DNA of 49,161 nucleotides from Mucilaginibacter sp. (GTDB lineage: Bacteria; Bacteroidota; Bacteroidia; Sphingobacteriales; Sphingobacteriaceae): assembly GCF_028288225.1 (NCBI RefSeq), contig NZ_JAQBOC010000062.1, positions 122,265 to 171,425 on the forward strand, in the 5' to 3' direction. The stretch's first letter is position 1. Every line of letters starts with the position of its first letter. Positions 6,646 to 15,791 of this stretch are shown one piece after another. The notes under the pieces are model-generated. The model ran no database searches. It worked only from the letters and a program-made list of their open reading frames with translations, and was not told where the DNA came from. Made by a program: the position numbers and the translations under genes.

Positions 6646-7515
6646 TTAATGTCTTGCCCTTTTCTTTAAAACACCACCGGCAGCCTCTTTTATAGTGCTG
6701 GTAAACACAAAGGCTTTTGGATCAATTTCCTGGATAAGATTGCGCATGCGCCTTACTTCAAGGCGGGTTACTACGGTAAAAATTATATCAACCGGCTGGC
6801 TAACATCAAAGCTGCCCTTTAAAAACCCGCGTTCGCCTTTGTAAATAGTTATGCCCCTGCCCAGGGTCATTACCAGTTGCTTTTTAATTTGCTCGCTCTC
6901 ACCAGAAATTATGGTTACCCCGGTGTATTCCTCCAATCCCTCAATAACAAAACTGATGGTTTTTGATGCCGTGTAATAGGTTAATATTGAATACAATGAA
7001 GTTGGTAAACCCAGCTTAATAGCCGCTATAAGGAAAATGATAATGTTAATGCCCAATATAATTTCACTAATAGTAAAGCTTATCCGTTTGCCGGTGTATA
7101 AAGCCAAAACTTCAATACCATCCAGCGCACAACCGCCCCTTATGGCAAGCCCAACCCCAATACCCATAAACACCCCCCCAAAGATTGATACCAGCAATTT
7201 ATCAGATGTTATTTGCGGATAAGGCAGATATAACAGGCACAAGCCCAACCCAATAACGGCAGCAAAAGTACGGATAGCAAAAGTTTTATTAACCTGGAAG
7301 GCCCCCATGATAATGAATGGGATATTGGCTATAATGATAACATAAGCTATGTTTAAATGATATAGCTCATGAACCAGTAACGAGATACCGGTTACCCCGC
7401 CATCAAAAAAACTATTAGGAACTAAAAAGCTCCTTAATGCAAAACCGCAAAATAAAATACCGCATATCACATAAATGGTATCCTGTAGCCAATGAGGCAA
7501 TTGTAAGTTTTTCAT
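6646..7515 (-). CDS. YitT family membrane protein (DUF161/DUF2179)
   Basis: This 289-residue protein has five to six membrane helices in residues 10-200 (for example DTIYVICGILFCGFALRSF and LLVSIFGGVFMGIGVGLAI) and a soluble C-terminal DUF2179 domain with GRGITIYKGERGF. The glycine-rich FFDGGVTGISLL near the first helices is typical of the YitT family. Family members are integral membrane proteins of uncertain function. It starts immediately after the stop of the HD-domain gene, so the two are co-transcribed. Confidence 0.88.
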   Translation of the reverse strand: MKNLQLPHWLQDTIYVICGILFCGFALRSFLVPNSFFDGGVTGISLLVHELYHLNIAYVIIIANIPFIIMGAFQVNKTFAIRTFAAVIGLGLCLLYLPYPQITSDKLLVSIFGGVFMGIGVGLAIRGGCALDGIEVLALYTGKRISFTISEIILGINIIIFLIAAIKLGLPTSLYSILTYYTASKTISFVIEGLEEYTGVTIISGESEQIKKQLVMTLGRGITIYKGERGFLKGSFDVSQPVDIIFTVVTRLEVRRMRNLIQEIDPKAFVFTSTIKEAAGGVLKKRARH

Positions 7516-8097
7516 TTAAGAGTTTACCTGTGCTTTAATTCGTCCTAAGTTAGCATCCTTTTTAGCTTGCCGCAAATTAATGGCGGTTTTGGTAAAATAT
7601 TGATGCTTTTCTATAAATTCTATTTGCTGAAGGTTCCATTCGTTTTCGTTTTCAACCTTGCCAGAAAACAAATTTTCGAGAAATAGCTTATGTGAAACGG
7701 TAAAAAAATCATCGCGCCCCAGGTTTTCCAGGTCGGCATCGGCTAAAATTTGTTCCAGGTGATTTGTGGGCGATTGGGGTAAGCGTGTTGCCATTATCAT
7801 CCCGCAGATCTTCTCTATCTCATCTATAGTGTAACCATACCCCGGCAAAGCTTCCCTTGCAATGTGGCATGATTCTTCCTCATGGCCTTCAGCCATTATT
7901 AAAAAACCTGAATCGTGATAATAAGCAGCGGTTAGCAGCAATTTAAGTTCATCGCCGGTAATACCTTCAGTTTCGCCAATACGTTTTGCAGCCTGGTAAA
8001 CATCCTTTGTATGGTCGGCATTGTGATATGTGAGATGATCGGGCAGTTCATTATTCAGCCTGTTTAAAATATAATTTCCTGCCTGCTCAAATTGCAT
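7516..8097 (-). CDS. HD-domain phosphohydrolase-like protein
   Basis: The 193-residue protein contains an HD metal-binding set: YHNADHTKDV near residue 24, AAYYHDSGF near 73, GHEEESCHIA and LADADLENLG. This order (H...HD...D) fits metal-dependent phosphohydrolases of the HD superfamily. The substrate cannot be told. It is the first gene of a two-gene unit with yitT, with no gap between stop and start. Confidence 0.85.
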   Translation of the reverse strand: MQFEQAGNYILNRLNNELPDHLTYHNADHTKDVYQAAKRIGETEGITGDELKLLLTAAYYHDSGFLIMAEGHEEESCHIAREALPGYGYTIDEIEKICGMIMATRLPQSPTNHLEQILADADLENLGRDDFFTVSHKLFLENLFSGKVENENEWNLQQIEFIEKHQYFTKTAINLRQAKKDANLGRIKAQVNS

Positions 8098-8211
8098 GTT
8101 CTGTGAAAAATTTGACGGCTAATATATTTAAATGTTTTGTACTAATTTCAAACATTAGCAAGCATAGGTTTTAATATTTAACTTTAGTTCGTAAAAATTT
8201 AATTTTAAGGC

Positions 8212-9516
8212 ATGACTCTTTTTTATTTCCTGGCAGCTTTTTTACTCATCCGACGCTTAATAAAGCGATATAAATTCTCTCCTATATACCCAAAGTGGAA
8301 AACACTGCTAAACACAGCAAGCTGGGTAATAATAGCTCTCTATTTTTCCATAGCTTTTAGCCTTGAAAATGAAGCCGTTGATATTTTAGGTGCCGCGATA
8401 TTATTAGGCTTGCTACTTTACGTAGATAAAGAACCCGATTTTAAATCGCAAAAAGCTTATGTACAGGCAAATTTTCCTTTGGTGGCCGTTGGATTTATAA
8501 ATGGACTTACCATGCTTATTGCCCCCGATTTTTACGAAAAATATTCTAATTATTTTCAGCTGGTAACCCTGGCTGCCTTCGTTTGGATCTTCGGCAAATG
8601 GGCAAACTCAAATAAACAGGAAGAGGAGCTGCGGATTGCCGCCGAACGAAAAGCGGAGCTTGAAGCATTGGTAAATGAGCGCACCGCCGAGCTGGTTAAA
8701 CAAAAAGAAAACCTGCAGGAAATTGTTGAGGAATTGAAAGCTACCCAGGATCAGCTGATCCAGTCAGAAAAGATGGCCTCATTGGGCGAGCTTACTGCGG
8801 GGATAGCGCACGAGATCCAGAACCCGTTGAACTTTGTAAACAACTTTTCGGAGGTAAGCATGGAGCTTATTGATGAGATGGAGGAAGAGTTAAATAAAGG
8901 TGATAAAGAAGAAGCCATTGCCATTGCGGCCGACATAAAACAAAACCTGGAAAAGATCCGCCACCATGGCCGGCGGGCTGATGGCATTGTTAAGGGGATG
9001 CTGCAGCATAGCCGGGCAAGCAGCACCACAAAAGAACCAACAGATATAAACAAACTGGCTGATGAATACCTGCGTCTTTCGTATCATGGATTAAGAGCAA
9101 AGGATAAATCGTTTAATGCCAACCTGGTTACCAACCTTGGTGATAATTTACCTTTGGCCAATATGGTTCCACAGGATGTGGGCCGGGTTTTATTGAATTT
9201 ATTTAATAACGCCTTTTATGCCGTTCAGCAAAAACAGAAAACAGCGGGAGCAGACTTTAAACCAACCGTTGAAGTTAGTACAACAGCAAAAGGTAAAACG
9301 CTGGAGATAAAAGTTAAAGACAACGGAACAGGTATACCTGATGATATAAAGGAAAAAATTATGCAGCCTTTTTTTACCACAAAGCCAACCGGCGAAGGTA
9401 CAGGCCTGGGCTTATCTTTAAGTTACGATATAATAGTAAAGGGGCACCAGGGAAAAATAGACATTGCTACAAAGGATAGTGAATTTACTGAATTTATTAT
9501 TCAGCTGCCTGTTTAA
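8212..9516 (+). CDS. Membrane histidine kinase (HK1)
   Basis: The 434-residue kinase has four to five membrane helices in residues 1-140, with no extracellular domain of note. A coiled coil follows (ELRIAAERKAELEALVNE..., about 145-190). The HisKA helix has phospho-acceptor His200 in GELTAGIAHEIQNPLNFVNN, and the ATPase domain has NLFNNAFYAV, DNGTGIP and PFFTTKPTGEGTGLGLSL. It is the first of three consecutive kinases with nearly the same kinase core but different sensor parts. A near-consensus -7 (TAACTTTA) lies about 30 bp upstream. Confidence 0.93.
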   Translation: MTLFYFLAAFLLIRRLIKRYKFSPIYPKWKTLLNTASWVIIALYFSIAFSLENEAVDILGAAILLGLLLYVDKEPDFKSQKAYVQANFPLVAVGFINGLTMLIAPDFYEKYSNYFQLVTLAAFVWIFGKWANSNKQEEELRIAAERKAELEALVNERTAELVKQKENLQEIVEELKATQDQLIQSEKMASLGELTAGIAHEIQNPLNFVNNFSEVSMELIDEMEEELNKGDKEEAIAIAADIKQNLEKIRHHGRRADGIVKGMLQHSRASSTTKEPTDINKLADEYLRLSYHGLRAKDKSFNANLVTNLGDNLPLANMVPQDVGRVLLNLFNNAFYAVQQKQKTAGADFKPTVEVSTTAKGKTLEIKVKDNGTGIPDDIKEKIMQPFFTTKPTGEGTGLGLSLSYDIIVKGHQGKIDIATKDSEFTEFIIQLPV

Positions 9517-9641
9517 TAACCATTGATATAGTTATTAAATTTCCATACTTTTCATTTGCTTATTATGCTTGATTAAAACCTTTAATTCAGAGGGTTAGAA
9601 GAGGTATATGTTTTCTTATCAATGGTATTTGTCGTATATAT

Positions 9642-11870
9642 ATGAAAAAAATAATTCCTGCATTTTTTATACTACTCTGCATCCGGCAAGCTTATGGACA
9701 AGATCAGCAAACCAAAAAATTACAACAACAGCTTAAGGAGCACACACAGGCAGATACCTTCCGGGTTAACCGGCTAAATGAGCTTGGGCAAATTCCGGGT
9801 TTAAGTGCCGGAAAGCTTGATACAGTCGCTAACGAGGCATATGATATTTCTAAAAAAATAAGCTATATAAAAGGTGAGGGTTATGCCCTGATAAACCTGG
9901 TTGATTTGATGTTCCTGAAAAGCGAAAAACAAAAAGCATTGTCGCTTTTACAACAGGCTTTTGCAATTGCAGAAAAAACGGGAGATAAAACTCTTTTAGC
10001 ATTCTACTATTTAAGAATAGGTAAAGCATATGCACAAACTACAGAAAATAAGCAAGCGCTTGCTTATACTTTAAAAGCAGAAAGTATTGCCCAAACATTA
10101 CCTGATAAAAAATTTCTTTCAACTTGCCAGCGGGCTGTCGGAAGCTTGTATCAAAATTCATTAAGTGATTACCCCAAAGGAATGGAGTGGACGCTTAAAT
10201 CAGCCAAGACTGCCGAAGATGCAAATTGCCTGGATTGTTTAGCTTTAGCCTGGACAGCTTTGGCCACACTTTACAATGGCATGGGCGAACATGTGAAATC
10301 ATTATACTACTATAAAAAAGCGCTGGAAGTAAATAAACAGGTAGGCAATAAAGTAACGCAAAACAATCTTTTAAATGCCATTGGCGAACGCTACCGTTTG
10401 ATGGGAAATTATCCGGAAGCAATTAAAGCATATGAGGAAGCACTGAACAGCACTACCACCTCCTACAATATTGAACTTAACGAAAGCAACCTGGCCGATG
10501 TATATGTAAGGGTAGCAAATTTGCCAATGGCATTTAAATATGGGTTTAGCTCGTTAAAAACAGCAACGAAAATTGGCGATAAAGAAGGTGTTTCGTGGAT
10601 AGACGGGGTAATTGCACGAGCATACCTTAAAAAAGGGAACCTTGATAGTGCATTATATTACGCCACGCAGGGATTAGAAGCAGGTAAACAAACCGGTACC
10701 ATTGAGTTTATGCGCGATAACTTTAGCGCTTTGGCCAATGCCTACGCGTTAAAAAAGGATTTTACCAATGCTTATAAGTATCAAAATTTGTATATCACCT
10801 ATCGTGATAGTATGATAAACACGCAGGTTAGCAATCAAACTAACTTGCTGCAATACAATAATGATATTGCTAAAAAGCAGGCACAGATAGCTACCCTTAA
10901 CCAGGATAAACAGATGCAGCGCTATTTTTTAACCGGCGCACTTATTTTAGTGGGGATAATTGCTTTAACAGTTGTTGTGCTGTTGAAAAATAACCGCCAA
11001 AAACAAAAAGCCAATAATCTTTTAAGTAAGCAAAAACACATTATAGAAGAACAACGGGATCAAACAAATAAAGCTTTGGCCGATCTGCAGCTCACCCAAA
11101 AACAACTGATCCAGTCGGAAAAAATGGCCTCGTTAGGTGAGCTTACTGCAGGTATAGCGCATGAGATCCAAAACCCGCTGAACTTTGTCAATAATTTTTC
11201 GGAAGTGAATATTGAGTTGATTGATGAAATGGAACTTGAGCTTTCAAAAGGGGACAAAGATGAGGCAATGTCTATTGCGGGCGACATCAAACAAAACCTG
11301 GAAAAGATTCGCCATCATGGCAAACGTGCAGATGGCATCGTAAAAGGCATGTTGCAACATAGCCGCGCCAGCAGCAATACACAGGAGCCAACGGATATTA
11401 ATGTTTTGGCTGATGAATACCTGAGGCTGGCCTACCATGGCCTGCGGGCAAAAGACAAAAGCTTTAACGCAGACCTAAACACGAACTTTGCAGATAAGCT
11501 GCCAATGGTAAATATTGTACCACAGGATATTGGCCGGGTATTGCTTAACCTGTTTAACAATGCGTTTTATGCTGTTAGTCAGAAACAGAAAACTGCAGGG
11601 GCAGATTATAAGCCGGAAGTTTCAGTGAGTACGTCCGCCGAAAATGAGCAGGTAATTATTAAGGTGAGAGACAAAGGCAATGGAATCCCGGACGCAATTA
11701 AAGACAAAATAATGCAGCCCTTCTTTACAACCAAGCCAACCGGCGAAGGAACCGGGCTGGGCTTATCATTAACTTATGATATGGTGGTAAAGGGGCATGG
11801 AGGAAGCATACAGGTTAATAGTGTTGAGGGTGAGGGATCGGAGTTTATAATTCAATTGCCAATTAATTAG
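9642..11870 (+). CDS. TPR-sensor histidine kinase (HK2)
   Basis: The 742-residue protein has a signal peptide (MKKIIPAFFILLCIRQAYGQ), about 400 residues of tetratricopeptide repeats facing the periplasm (for example LYYYKKALEVNKQVGNK, YPEAIKAYEEAL), one membrane helix (about 427-448, LTGALILVGIIALTVVVLL), a coiled coil, the HisKA domain with His507 in GIAHEIQNPLN, and a complete ATPase domain. Its kinase core matches HK1 and HK3. A 62-base tract at 11721-11782 is identical to HK3 at 13746-13807. Confidence 0.93.
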   Translation: MKKIIPAFFILLCIRQAYGQDQQTKKLQQQLKEHTQADTFRVNRLNELGQIPGLSAGKLDTVANEAYDISKKISYIKGEGYALINLVDLMFLKSEKQKALSLLQQAFAIAEKTGDKTLLAFYYLRIGKAYAQTTENKQALAYTLKAESIAQTLPDKKFLSTCQRAVGSLYQNSLSDYPKGMEWTLKSAKTAEDANCLDCLALAWTALATLYNGMGEHVKSLYYYKKALEVNKQVGNKVTQNNLLNAIGERYRLMGNYPEAIKAYEEALNSTTTSYNIELNESNLADVYVRVANLPMAFKYGFSSLKTATKIGDKEGVSWIDGVIARAYLKKGNLDSALYYATQGLEAGKQTGTIEFMRDNFSALANAYALKKDFTNAYKYQNLYITYRDSMINTQVSNQTNLLQYNNDIAKKQAQIATLNQDKQMQRYFLTGALILVGIIALTVVVLLKNNRQKQKANNLLSKQKHIIEEQRDQTNKALADLQLTQKQLIQSEKMASLGELTAGIAHEIQNPLNFVNNFSEVNIELIDEMELELSKGDKDEAMSIAGDIKQNLEKIRHHGKRADGIVKGMLQHSRASSNTQEPTDINVLADEYLRLAYHGLRAKDKSFNADLNTNFADKLPMVNIVPQDIGRVLLNLFNNAFYAVSQKQKTAGADYKPEVSVSTSAENEQVIIKVRDKGNGIPDAIKDKIMQPFFTTKPTGEGTGLGLSLTYDMVVKGHGGSIQVNSVEGEGSEFIIQLPIN

Positions 11871-11876
11871 CATAGC

Positions 11877-13892
11877 ATGAAAACTTGCACCAAAATATTA
11901 TTGCTTCTATTGCTGATACCTGTTTTTAGTCGGGCACAGCAGCAACTGCCCGGCAATATCCGCACCGCGTTCAGGAATGCGCACGACGATTCGGCACGGT
12001 ATGTCACAACTGTCCAGGCTTATTTGTATTTCGAAGAGATAAACCGGGACAGTGCTCTTTATTATTCCGACCGGGCCATATCCCTGGCCCAAAAGAACAA
12101 GAAGCCGCTGTTGATGGCAAGGTCTCTTTCCATGAAAGGCTATCAGTTGACCGGCATGGGGCGTTACGCCGAAGCGTTGAAGTGCCTGCTACAAGCCTTT
12201 GGCATTGCACAGGACCCAAAAAATGCAAGCAACAGTTGGTTTACAATACGGCAAACTACTCCGGAGAAAAACAGGCTTTTGATGCTATCCCTCGTGCACC
12301 ACATGTTTGGGATACTGATGGATCGCACACAGAACACAGACCAGGTAATCTTCCATTTTAAAGAAGCCAGGAGAATTGCGAACTCAATAGACAATCCACT
12401 CCGCGTGATGATTGCCGATATGAACATAGGAAACTATTATGCAGATCGCAATAAAATTGACTCCGCGTTAACCTTTGCAAACGAGGCACGGGCTCTGGAT
12501 GTAAAAACCGGGTATAAAAGATACACCGGCTACATCATGAGCGTTTTAGGCGATATACAAGTTAGGAAAGGAGACAAAGCCAAAGCAAAGGAGTGTTTTT
12601 ATGAAGGTGTACGATGGTCGGCAGAACAAAAAAACACATCAGCCTTAACCCGAAACTATCTAAAACTCACTGATCTTTACCTGTCCGAAAATGGGGGCGA
12701 TTCAAGCCTTCATTTTGCAAAAAAAACGCTCGAAACCTTTAAAACTTTAGGGCCATCCATGAGCCAGCAACTCAATATTGGTATAGTTTATCAAAATCTT
12801 TATAACAGCTACAAGTTAAGACAGCAACGAGATAGCGCTTTTAAGTACGCCGGTATGACCATAGCTGCCAAGGACAGCATATTTAAAATCAGGGTAGCGA
12901 GTTTGGCCCAGTTTCAAAACGCTTCCTTCCAGGAACAAATGCGATTCCAGGACTTTCAAAAAGAAAGGGTTGCCTCTCAAACCATGGTCAAAACATATTC
13001 TCTGCTGGCCGGCTCGGGAGTTTTCCTCATTATCGCCCTGCTACTTTACCGCAATAACAGGCAGAAGCATAAAGCCAATAAAGTTTTAGAGGGAACGCTT
13101 ACTGATCTCAAATCAACCCAAGCCCAGCTCATCCAATCCGAAAAAATGGCTTCATTGGGCGAACTTACGGCAGGCATAGCCCACGAGATCCAAAACCCGC
13201 TCAATTTTGTTAATAATTTTTCGGAAGTAAATATAGAGTTGATTGATGAAATGCAGCTAGGGCTTGATAAAGGTGATTTTGAAGAAGTAAAAGCAATAGC
13301 GAATGATATTAAAGAGAATCAGCAGAAAATAAACCAGCATGGCAAACGCGCTGATTTTATTGTTAAAGGCATGCTGCAGCATAGCAGAACAAGTACGGGG
13401 GAGCGACAATTAACTAATATAAATTTATTGGCCGATGAATTTCTAAAACTTTCCTATCATGGATTAAGAGCAAAAGATAAATCGTTCAACGCGGAAATAA
13501 TAACTGATTTTGCAGATGATCTGCCTAAAATCAATGTGGTACAGCAGGATATTGGCAGAGTGTTGCTGAACCTATTCAATAATGCATTTTATGCGGTTAA
13601 TCAAAAAAAGAAAACAGCCACCGAAAATTATACACCAACTGTTACGATAACTACTTTCGCTCCCCCTTCAGGGGGCTGGGTGGCTATAGTGAAGGACAAT
13701 GGCAATGGCATACCCGATACAATTAAAGACAAGATCATGCAGCCATTCTTTACAACCAAGCCAACCGGCGAAGGAACCGGGCTGGGCTTATCATTAACTT
13801 ATGATATTATAGTAAAAGTACATGGCGGAAAGCTGGAAGTTGACAGCGAAGAAGGAAATTACACTGAGTTCACAATTACAATTCCTGTATAA
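11877..13892 (+). CDS. TPR-sensor histidine kinase (HK3) with repeat insertion
   Basis: The 671-residue protein has a signal peptide (MKTCTKILLLLLLIPVFSRAQ), periplasmic TPR-like helices (about 40-370), a membrane helix (YSLLAGSGVFLIIALLLYR), the HisKA domain with His436, and the ATPase domain. It starts six bases after HK2 stops. In the ATPase domain the segment APPSGGW is encoded by a CCCCC...GGGGG palindrome at 13662-13675 and replaces residues that differ in HK1 and HK2 (about two more residues in all). The N, G1 and G2 motifs (NLFNNAFYAV, DNGNGIP, GTGLGLSL) remain intact, so it is probably active. Confidence 0.93.
   Translation: MKTCTKILLLLLLIPVFSRAQQQLPGNIRTAFRNAHDDSARYVTTVQAYLYFEEINRDSALYYSDRAISLAQKNKKPLLMARSLSMKGYQLTGMGRYAEALKCLLQAFGIAQDPKNASNSWFTIRQTTPEKNRLLMLSLVHHMFGILMDRTQNTDQVIFHFKEARRIANSIDNPLRVMIADMNIGNYYADRNKIDSALTFANEARALDVKTGYKRYTGYIMSVLGDIQVRKGDKAKAKECFYEGVRWSAEQKNTSALTRNYLKLTDLYLSENGGDSSLHFAKKTLETFKTLGPSMSQQLNIGIVYQNLYNSYKLRQQRDSAFKYAGMTIAAKDSIFKIRVASLAQFQNASFQEQMRFQDFQKERVASQTMVKTYSLLAGSGVFLIIALLLYRNNRQKHKANKVLEGTLTDLKSTQAQLIQSEKMASLGELTAGIAHEIQNPLNFVNNFSEVNIELIDEMQLGLDKGDFEEVKAIANDIKENQQKINQHGKRADFIVKGMLQHSRTSTGERQLTNINLLADEFLKLSYHGLRAKDKSFNAEIITDFADDLPKINVVQQDIGRVLLNLFNNAFYAVNQKKKTATENYTPTVTITTFAPPSGGWVAIVKDNGNGIPDTIKDKIMQPFFTTKPTGEGTGLGLSLTYDIIVKVHGGKLEVDSEEGNYTEFTITIPV
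13658..13686. repeat. Palindromic repeat embedded in HK3 coding sequence
   Basis: gctcccccttcaggggg forms a 5-bp GC stem with a four-base loop and is followed by ctgggtggc. It resembles the CCCC-rich arms of the element at 5304-5390 and is read in frame as APPSGGW. The matching place in HK1 (TTAKGKTLEIKVKD) and HK2 (TSAENEQVIIKVRD) lacks it. Confidence 0.6.
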
Positions 13893-13918
13893 ATTTTTAA
13901 TCCCTATATTTAACAGCT

Positions 13919-14299
13919 ATGAGAATATTAGTAGTTGACGATGAGGCAGATGTTCAACCTCTTTTTTTACAACGCTTCCGCAAAGAGATAAAGAATAATG
14001 AAATTGAATTTTCTTTTGCGCTTTCGGGCGAGGAGGCTCTGAATGTTTTACATAATGCCCATTCAGAAATCGTACTGATATTATCAGATATTAATATGCC
14101 AGGCATGAGCGGTTTAGAGTTGCTTACACACATCCGCGAAGATTTTAATGATCCACCGCCGCCGGTTGTTATGATGATAACCGCTTATGGCGATGAAGAA
14201 AACCACAGGCAGGCAATGGAAAAAGGAGCTGACGAGTTTTTAACCAAGCCGCTTGATTTTATTTTATTAAAAGAAAAACTTAAAACATTTGCTGAGTAA
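13919..14299 (+). CDS. Receiver-only response regulator
   Basis: This 126-residue protein is a single REC domain: VVDDEAD acidic pocket, phospho-acceptor Asp57 in LSDINMPGMSG, Thr in MITAYGD and Lys in LTKPLD. It has no output domain. It follows the three kinases on the same strand, and its stop overlaps the next start (TAATG). It may act as a phosphate shuttle or sink between the kinases and the REC-cyclase (inference). Confidence 0.92.
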   Translation: MRILVVDDEADVQPLFLQRFRKEIKNNEIEFSFALSGEEALNVLHNAHSEIVLILSDINMPGMSGLELLTHIREDFNDPPPPVVMMITAYGDEENHRQAMEKGADEFLTKPLDFILLKEKLKTFAE

Positions 14300-15342
14300 T
14301 GGCCAAGATATTGGTAGTTGATGATGAAGCTGATTTGGAATTACTGGTGAAACAAAAATTTCGCCGTAAGATCCGGGAGAATGTTTATGAATTTGTTTTT
14401 GCTCAAAATGGCGAAGAAGCGCTTGAAAGGGTAAAAGAACACCCTGACCTGGATATCGTTTTAAGCGATATAAATATGCCGGTAATGGATGGGCTTACCC
14501 TGCTCAGCCGGTTACCCGAGGCTAACCCTATGGTTAAGGCCGTTGTGGTATCGGCCTATGGCGATATGCAAAACATCCGCACGGCGATGAACCGCGGCGC
14601 ATTTGATTTTGTATGTAAGCCTGTTGATTTTGAGGACCTTGACCTTACCATGGAAAAAACCATTATCCACGTAAGGCAGCTGCACGAGACCATGAAGGCC
14701 ATCAAAGAAAACAACATACTGAAAATGTATGTTGACGAGAACGTGCTCAACTTTATGAATCATAAAGAATTTGAAGGCAGCCTGATGAAGAATGAGCTGG
14801 TTGATGCTACCGTTATGTTTATTGATGTGTGCGGTTTTACAGCCATTACAGAGCAGGTTCCGGCTAATACGGTAGTAACCTTGCTTAATGGCCTGTTTGA
14901 TAATATTGTAAAGGAAATTATTGCCCAGGGTGGACACGTTGATAAGTTTATGGGGGATGCGGTAATGGCCGTTTTCAGGGGCAATTATCACCTTGACAAG
15001 GCCATTGATGTTGCACTGGTTGTAAGGGAGCAGTTAAAGAACATGGAAGAAATAAAGCTGGGTGACGTTTCATACAAACCGGCGGTATCCATAGGGATAA
15101 ACTCGGGAGAAATGGTATCCGGAAATATTGGTTCGGTATCATTGAAACGACTGGACTATACGGTAATAGGTGATGCCGTAAATTTATCGCAGCGCCTGCA
15201 ATCCGCCGCTAAAGCAGGGCAGATCATCATTACCGAAGAGGTGTATCACAAAGCTAAAGAATCCTTCAAATGTGAAAAAATTGGTGAGGTTACGCTGAAA
15301 AATAAAGCTAAGCCTGTAACTATTTATGAAGTGGTGGAGTAA
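14299..15342 (+). CDS. Receiver-class III adenylate cyclase
   Basis: The 347-residue protein has an N-terminal REC domain (Asp57 in LSDINMPVMDG, VVSAYGD, VCKPVDF), a helical linker (about 120-165) and a class III cyclase domain. The metal-binding Asp residues are in FIDVCGFT and FMGDAVMAVF, and the transition-state Asn and Arg in GDAVNLSQRLQ. Lys in VDKFMGDA and Asp in RLDYTVIGDA favour ATP over GTP. Phosphorylation by one or more of the three upstream kinases probably sets cAMP output. Crp/Fnr-type proteins exist in the genome (36383-36964), though a link is not shown. Confidence 0.9.
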   Translation: MAKILVVDDEADLELLVKQKFRRKIRENVYEFVFAQNGEEALERVKEHPDLDIVLSDINMPVMDGLTLLSRLPEANPMVKAVVVSAYGDMQNIRTAMNRGAFDFVCKPVDFEDLDLTMEKTIIHVRQLHETMKAIKENNILKMYVDENVLNFMNHKEFEGSLMKNELVDATVMFIDVCGFTAITEQVPANTVVTLLNGLFDNIVKEIIAQGGHVDKFMGDAVMAVFRGNYHLDKAIDVALVVREQLKNMEEIKLGDVSYKPAVSIGINSGEMVSGNIGSVSLKRLDYTVIGDAVNLSQRLQSAAKAGQIIITEEVYHKAKESFKCEKIGEVTLKNKAKPVTIYEVVE

Positions 15343-15354
15343 AAACGCCTTGTT

Positions 15355-15382
15355 TCCGCAGGACTTCTGTAAGCCCTGCGGA
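15355..15382. terminator. Hairpin between convergent genes
   Basis: tccgcagg at 15355-15362 pairs with cctgcgga at 15375-15382 around a 12-base loop. It lies between the cyclase stop and the stop of the convergent hypothetical gene. No clear T-run is present, so the terminator role is tentative. Confidence 0.45.
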
Positions 15383-15392
15383 GGCTTTACAA

Positions 15393-15716
15393 TTAACGGC
15401 GTTGCCGCTTAGGATTAAAAGCAATTACGTAGTTCAGCTTGTCCTTTAAAATAGCTTTTACATCACGGCTTTGTTCTTCCTTATTTAATGCCAGGTTCAG
15501 CCGTGATTTAATAGTATAAAATACCGGTAATACTATCTCAGGAAATACCTTGGTAGCAACGGCGGGATAATAATCTTTTTGGATCCTTGCTTTTTGAGCT
15601 TCCGTTCCCAGGATCAGTTCCCAGCTATCGTCCGCTTTAAAGCCATTTTCCAGTGCGGTATTCATCAAATCAAACAAATACATCCGGGTTTGTTTTTCTA
15701 TGGTTGGATTTTCCAT
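15393..15716 (-). CDS. Conserved-looking hypothetical protein
   Basis: I do not recognise this 107-residue protein. It is charged and mainly helical (MENPTIEKQTRMYLFDLMNT..., SRLNLALNKEEQSRDVKAIL) and ends in basic NPKRQRR. It has no signal peptide or membrane segment. It stands alone between the cyclase and the desaturase. Its amino-acid composition is normal for the region, so it is probably real. Confidence 0.65.
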   Translation of the reverse strand: MENPTIEKQTRMYLFDLMNTALENGFKADDSWELILGTEAQKARIQKDYYPAVATKVFPEIVLPVFYTIKSRLNLALNKEEQSRDVKAILKDKLNYVIAFNPKRQRR

Positions 15717-15791
15717 CTTATTTTGTTTTTGTTAATTGATACTGATTCGTGCATAATTAACAGCAGAATCAGTATATAGTTATTGGAATAA

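Noticed and set aside
14512..14991. 159-residue minus-strand frame
   Set aside because: It is an antisense shadow of the receiver-cyclase gene.
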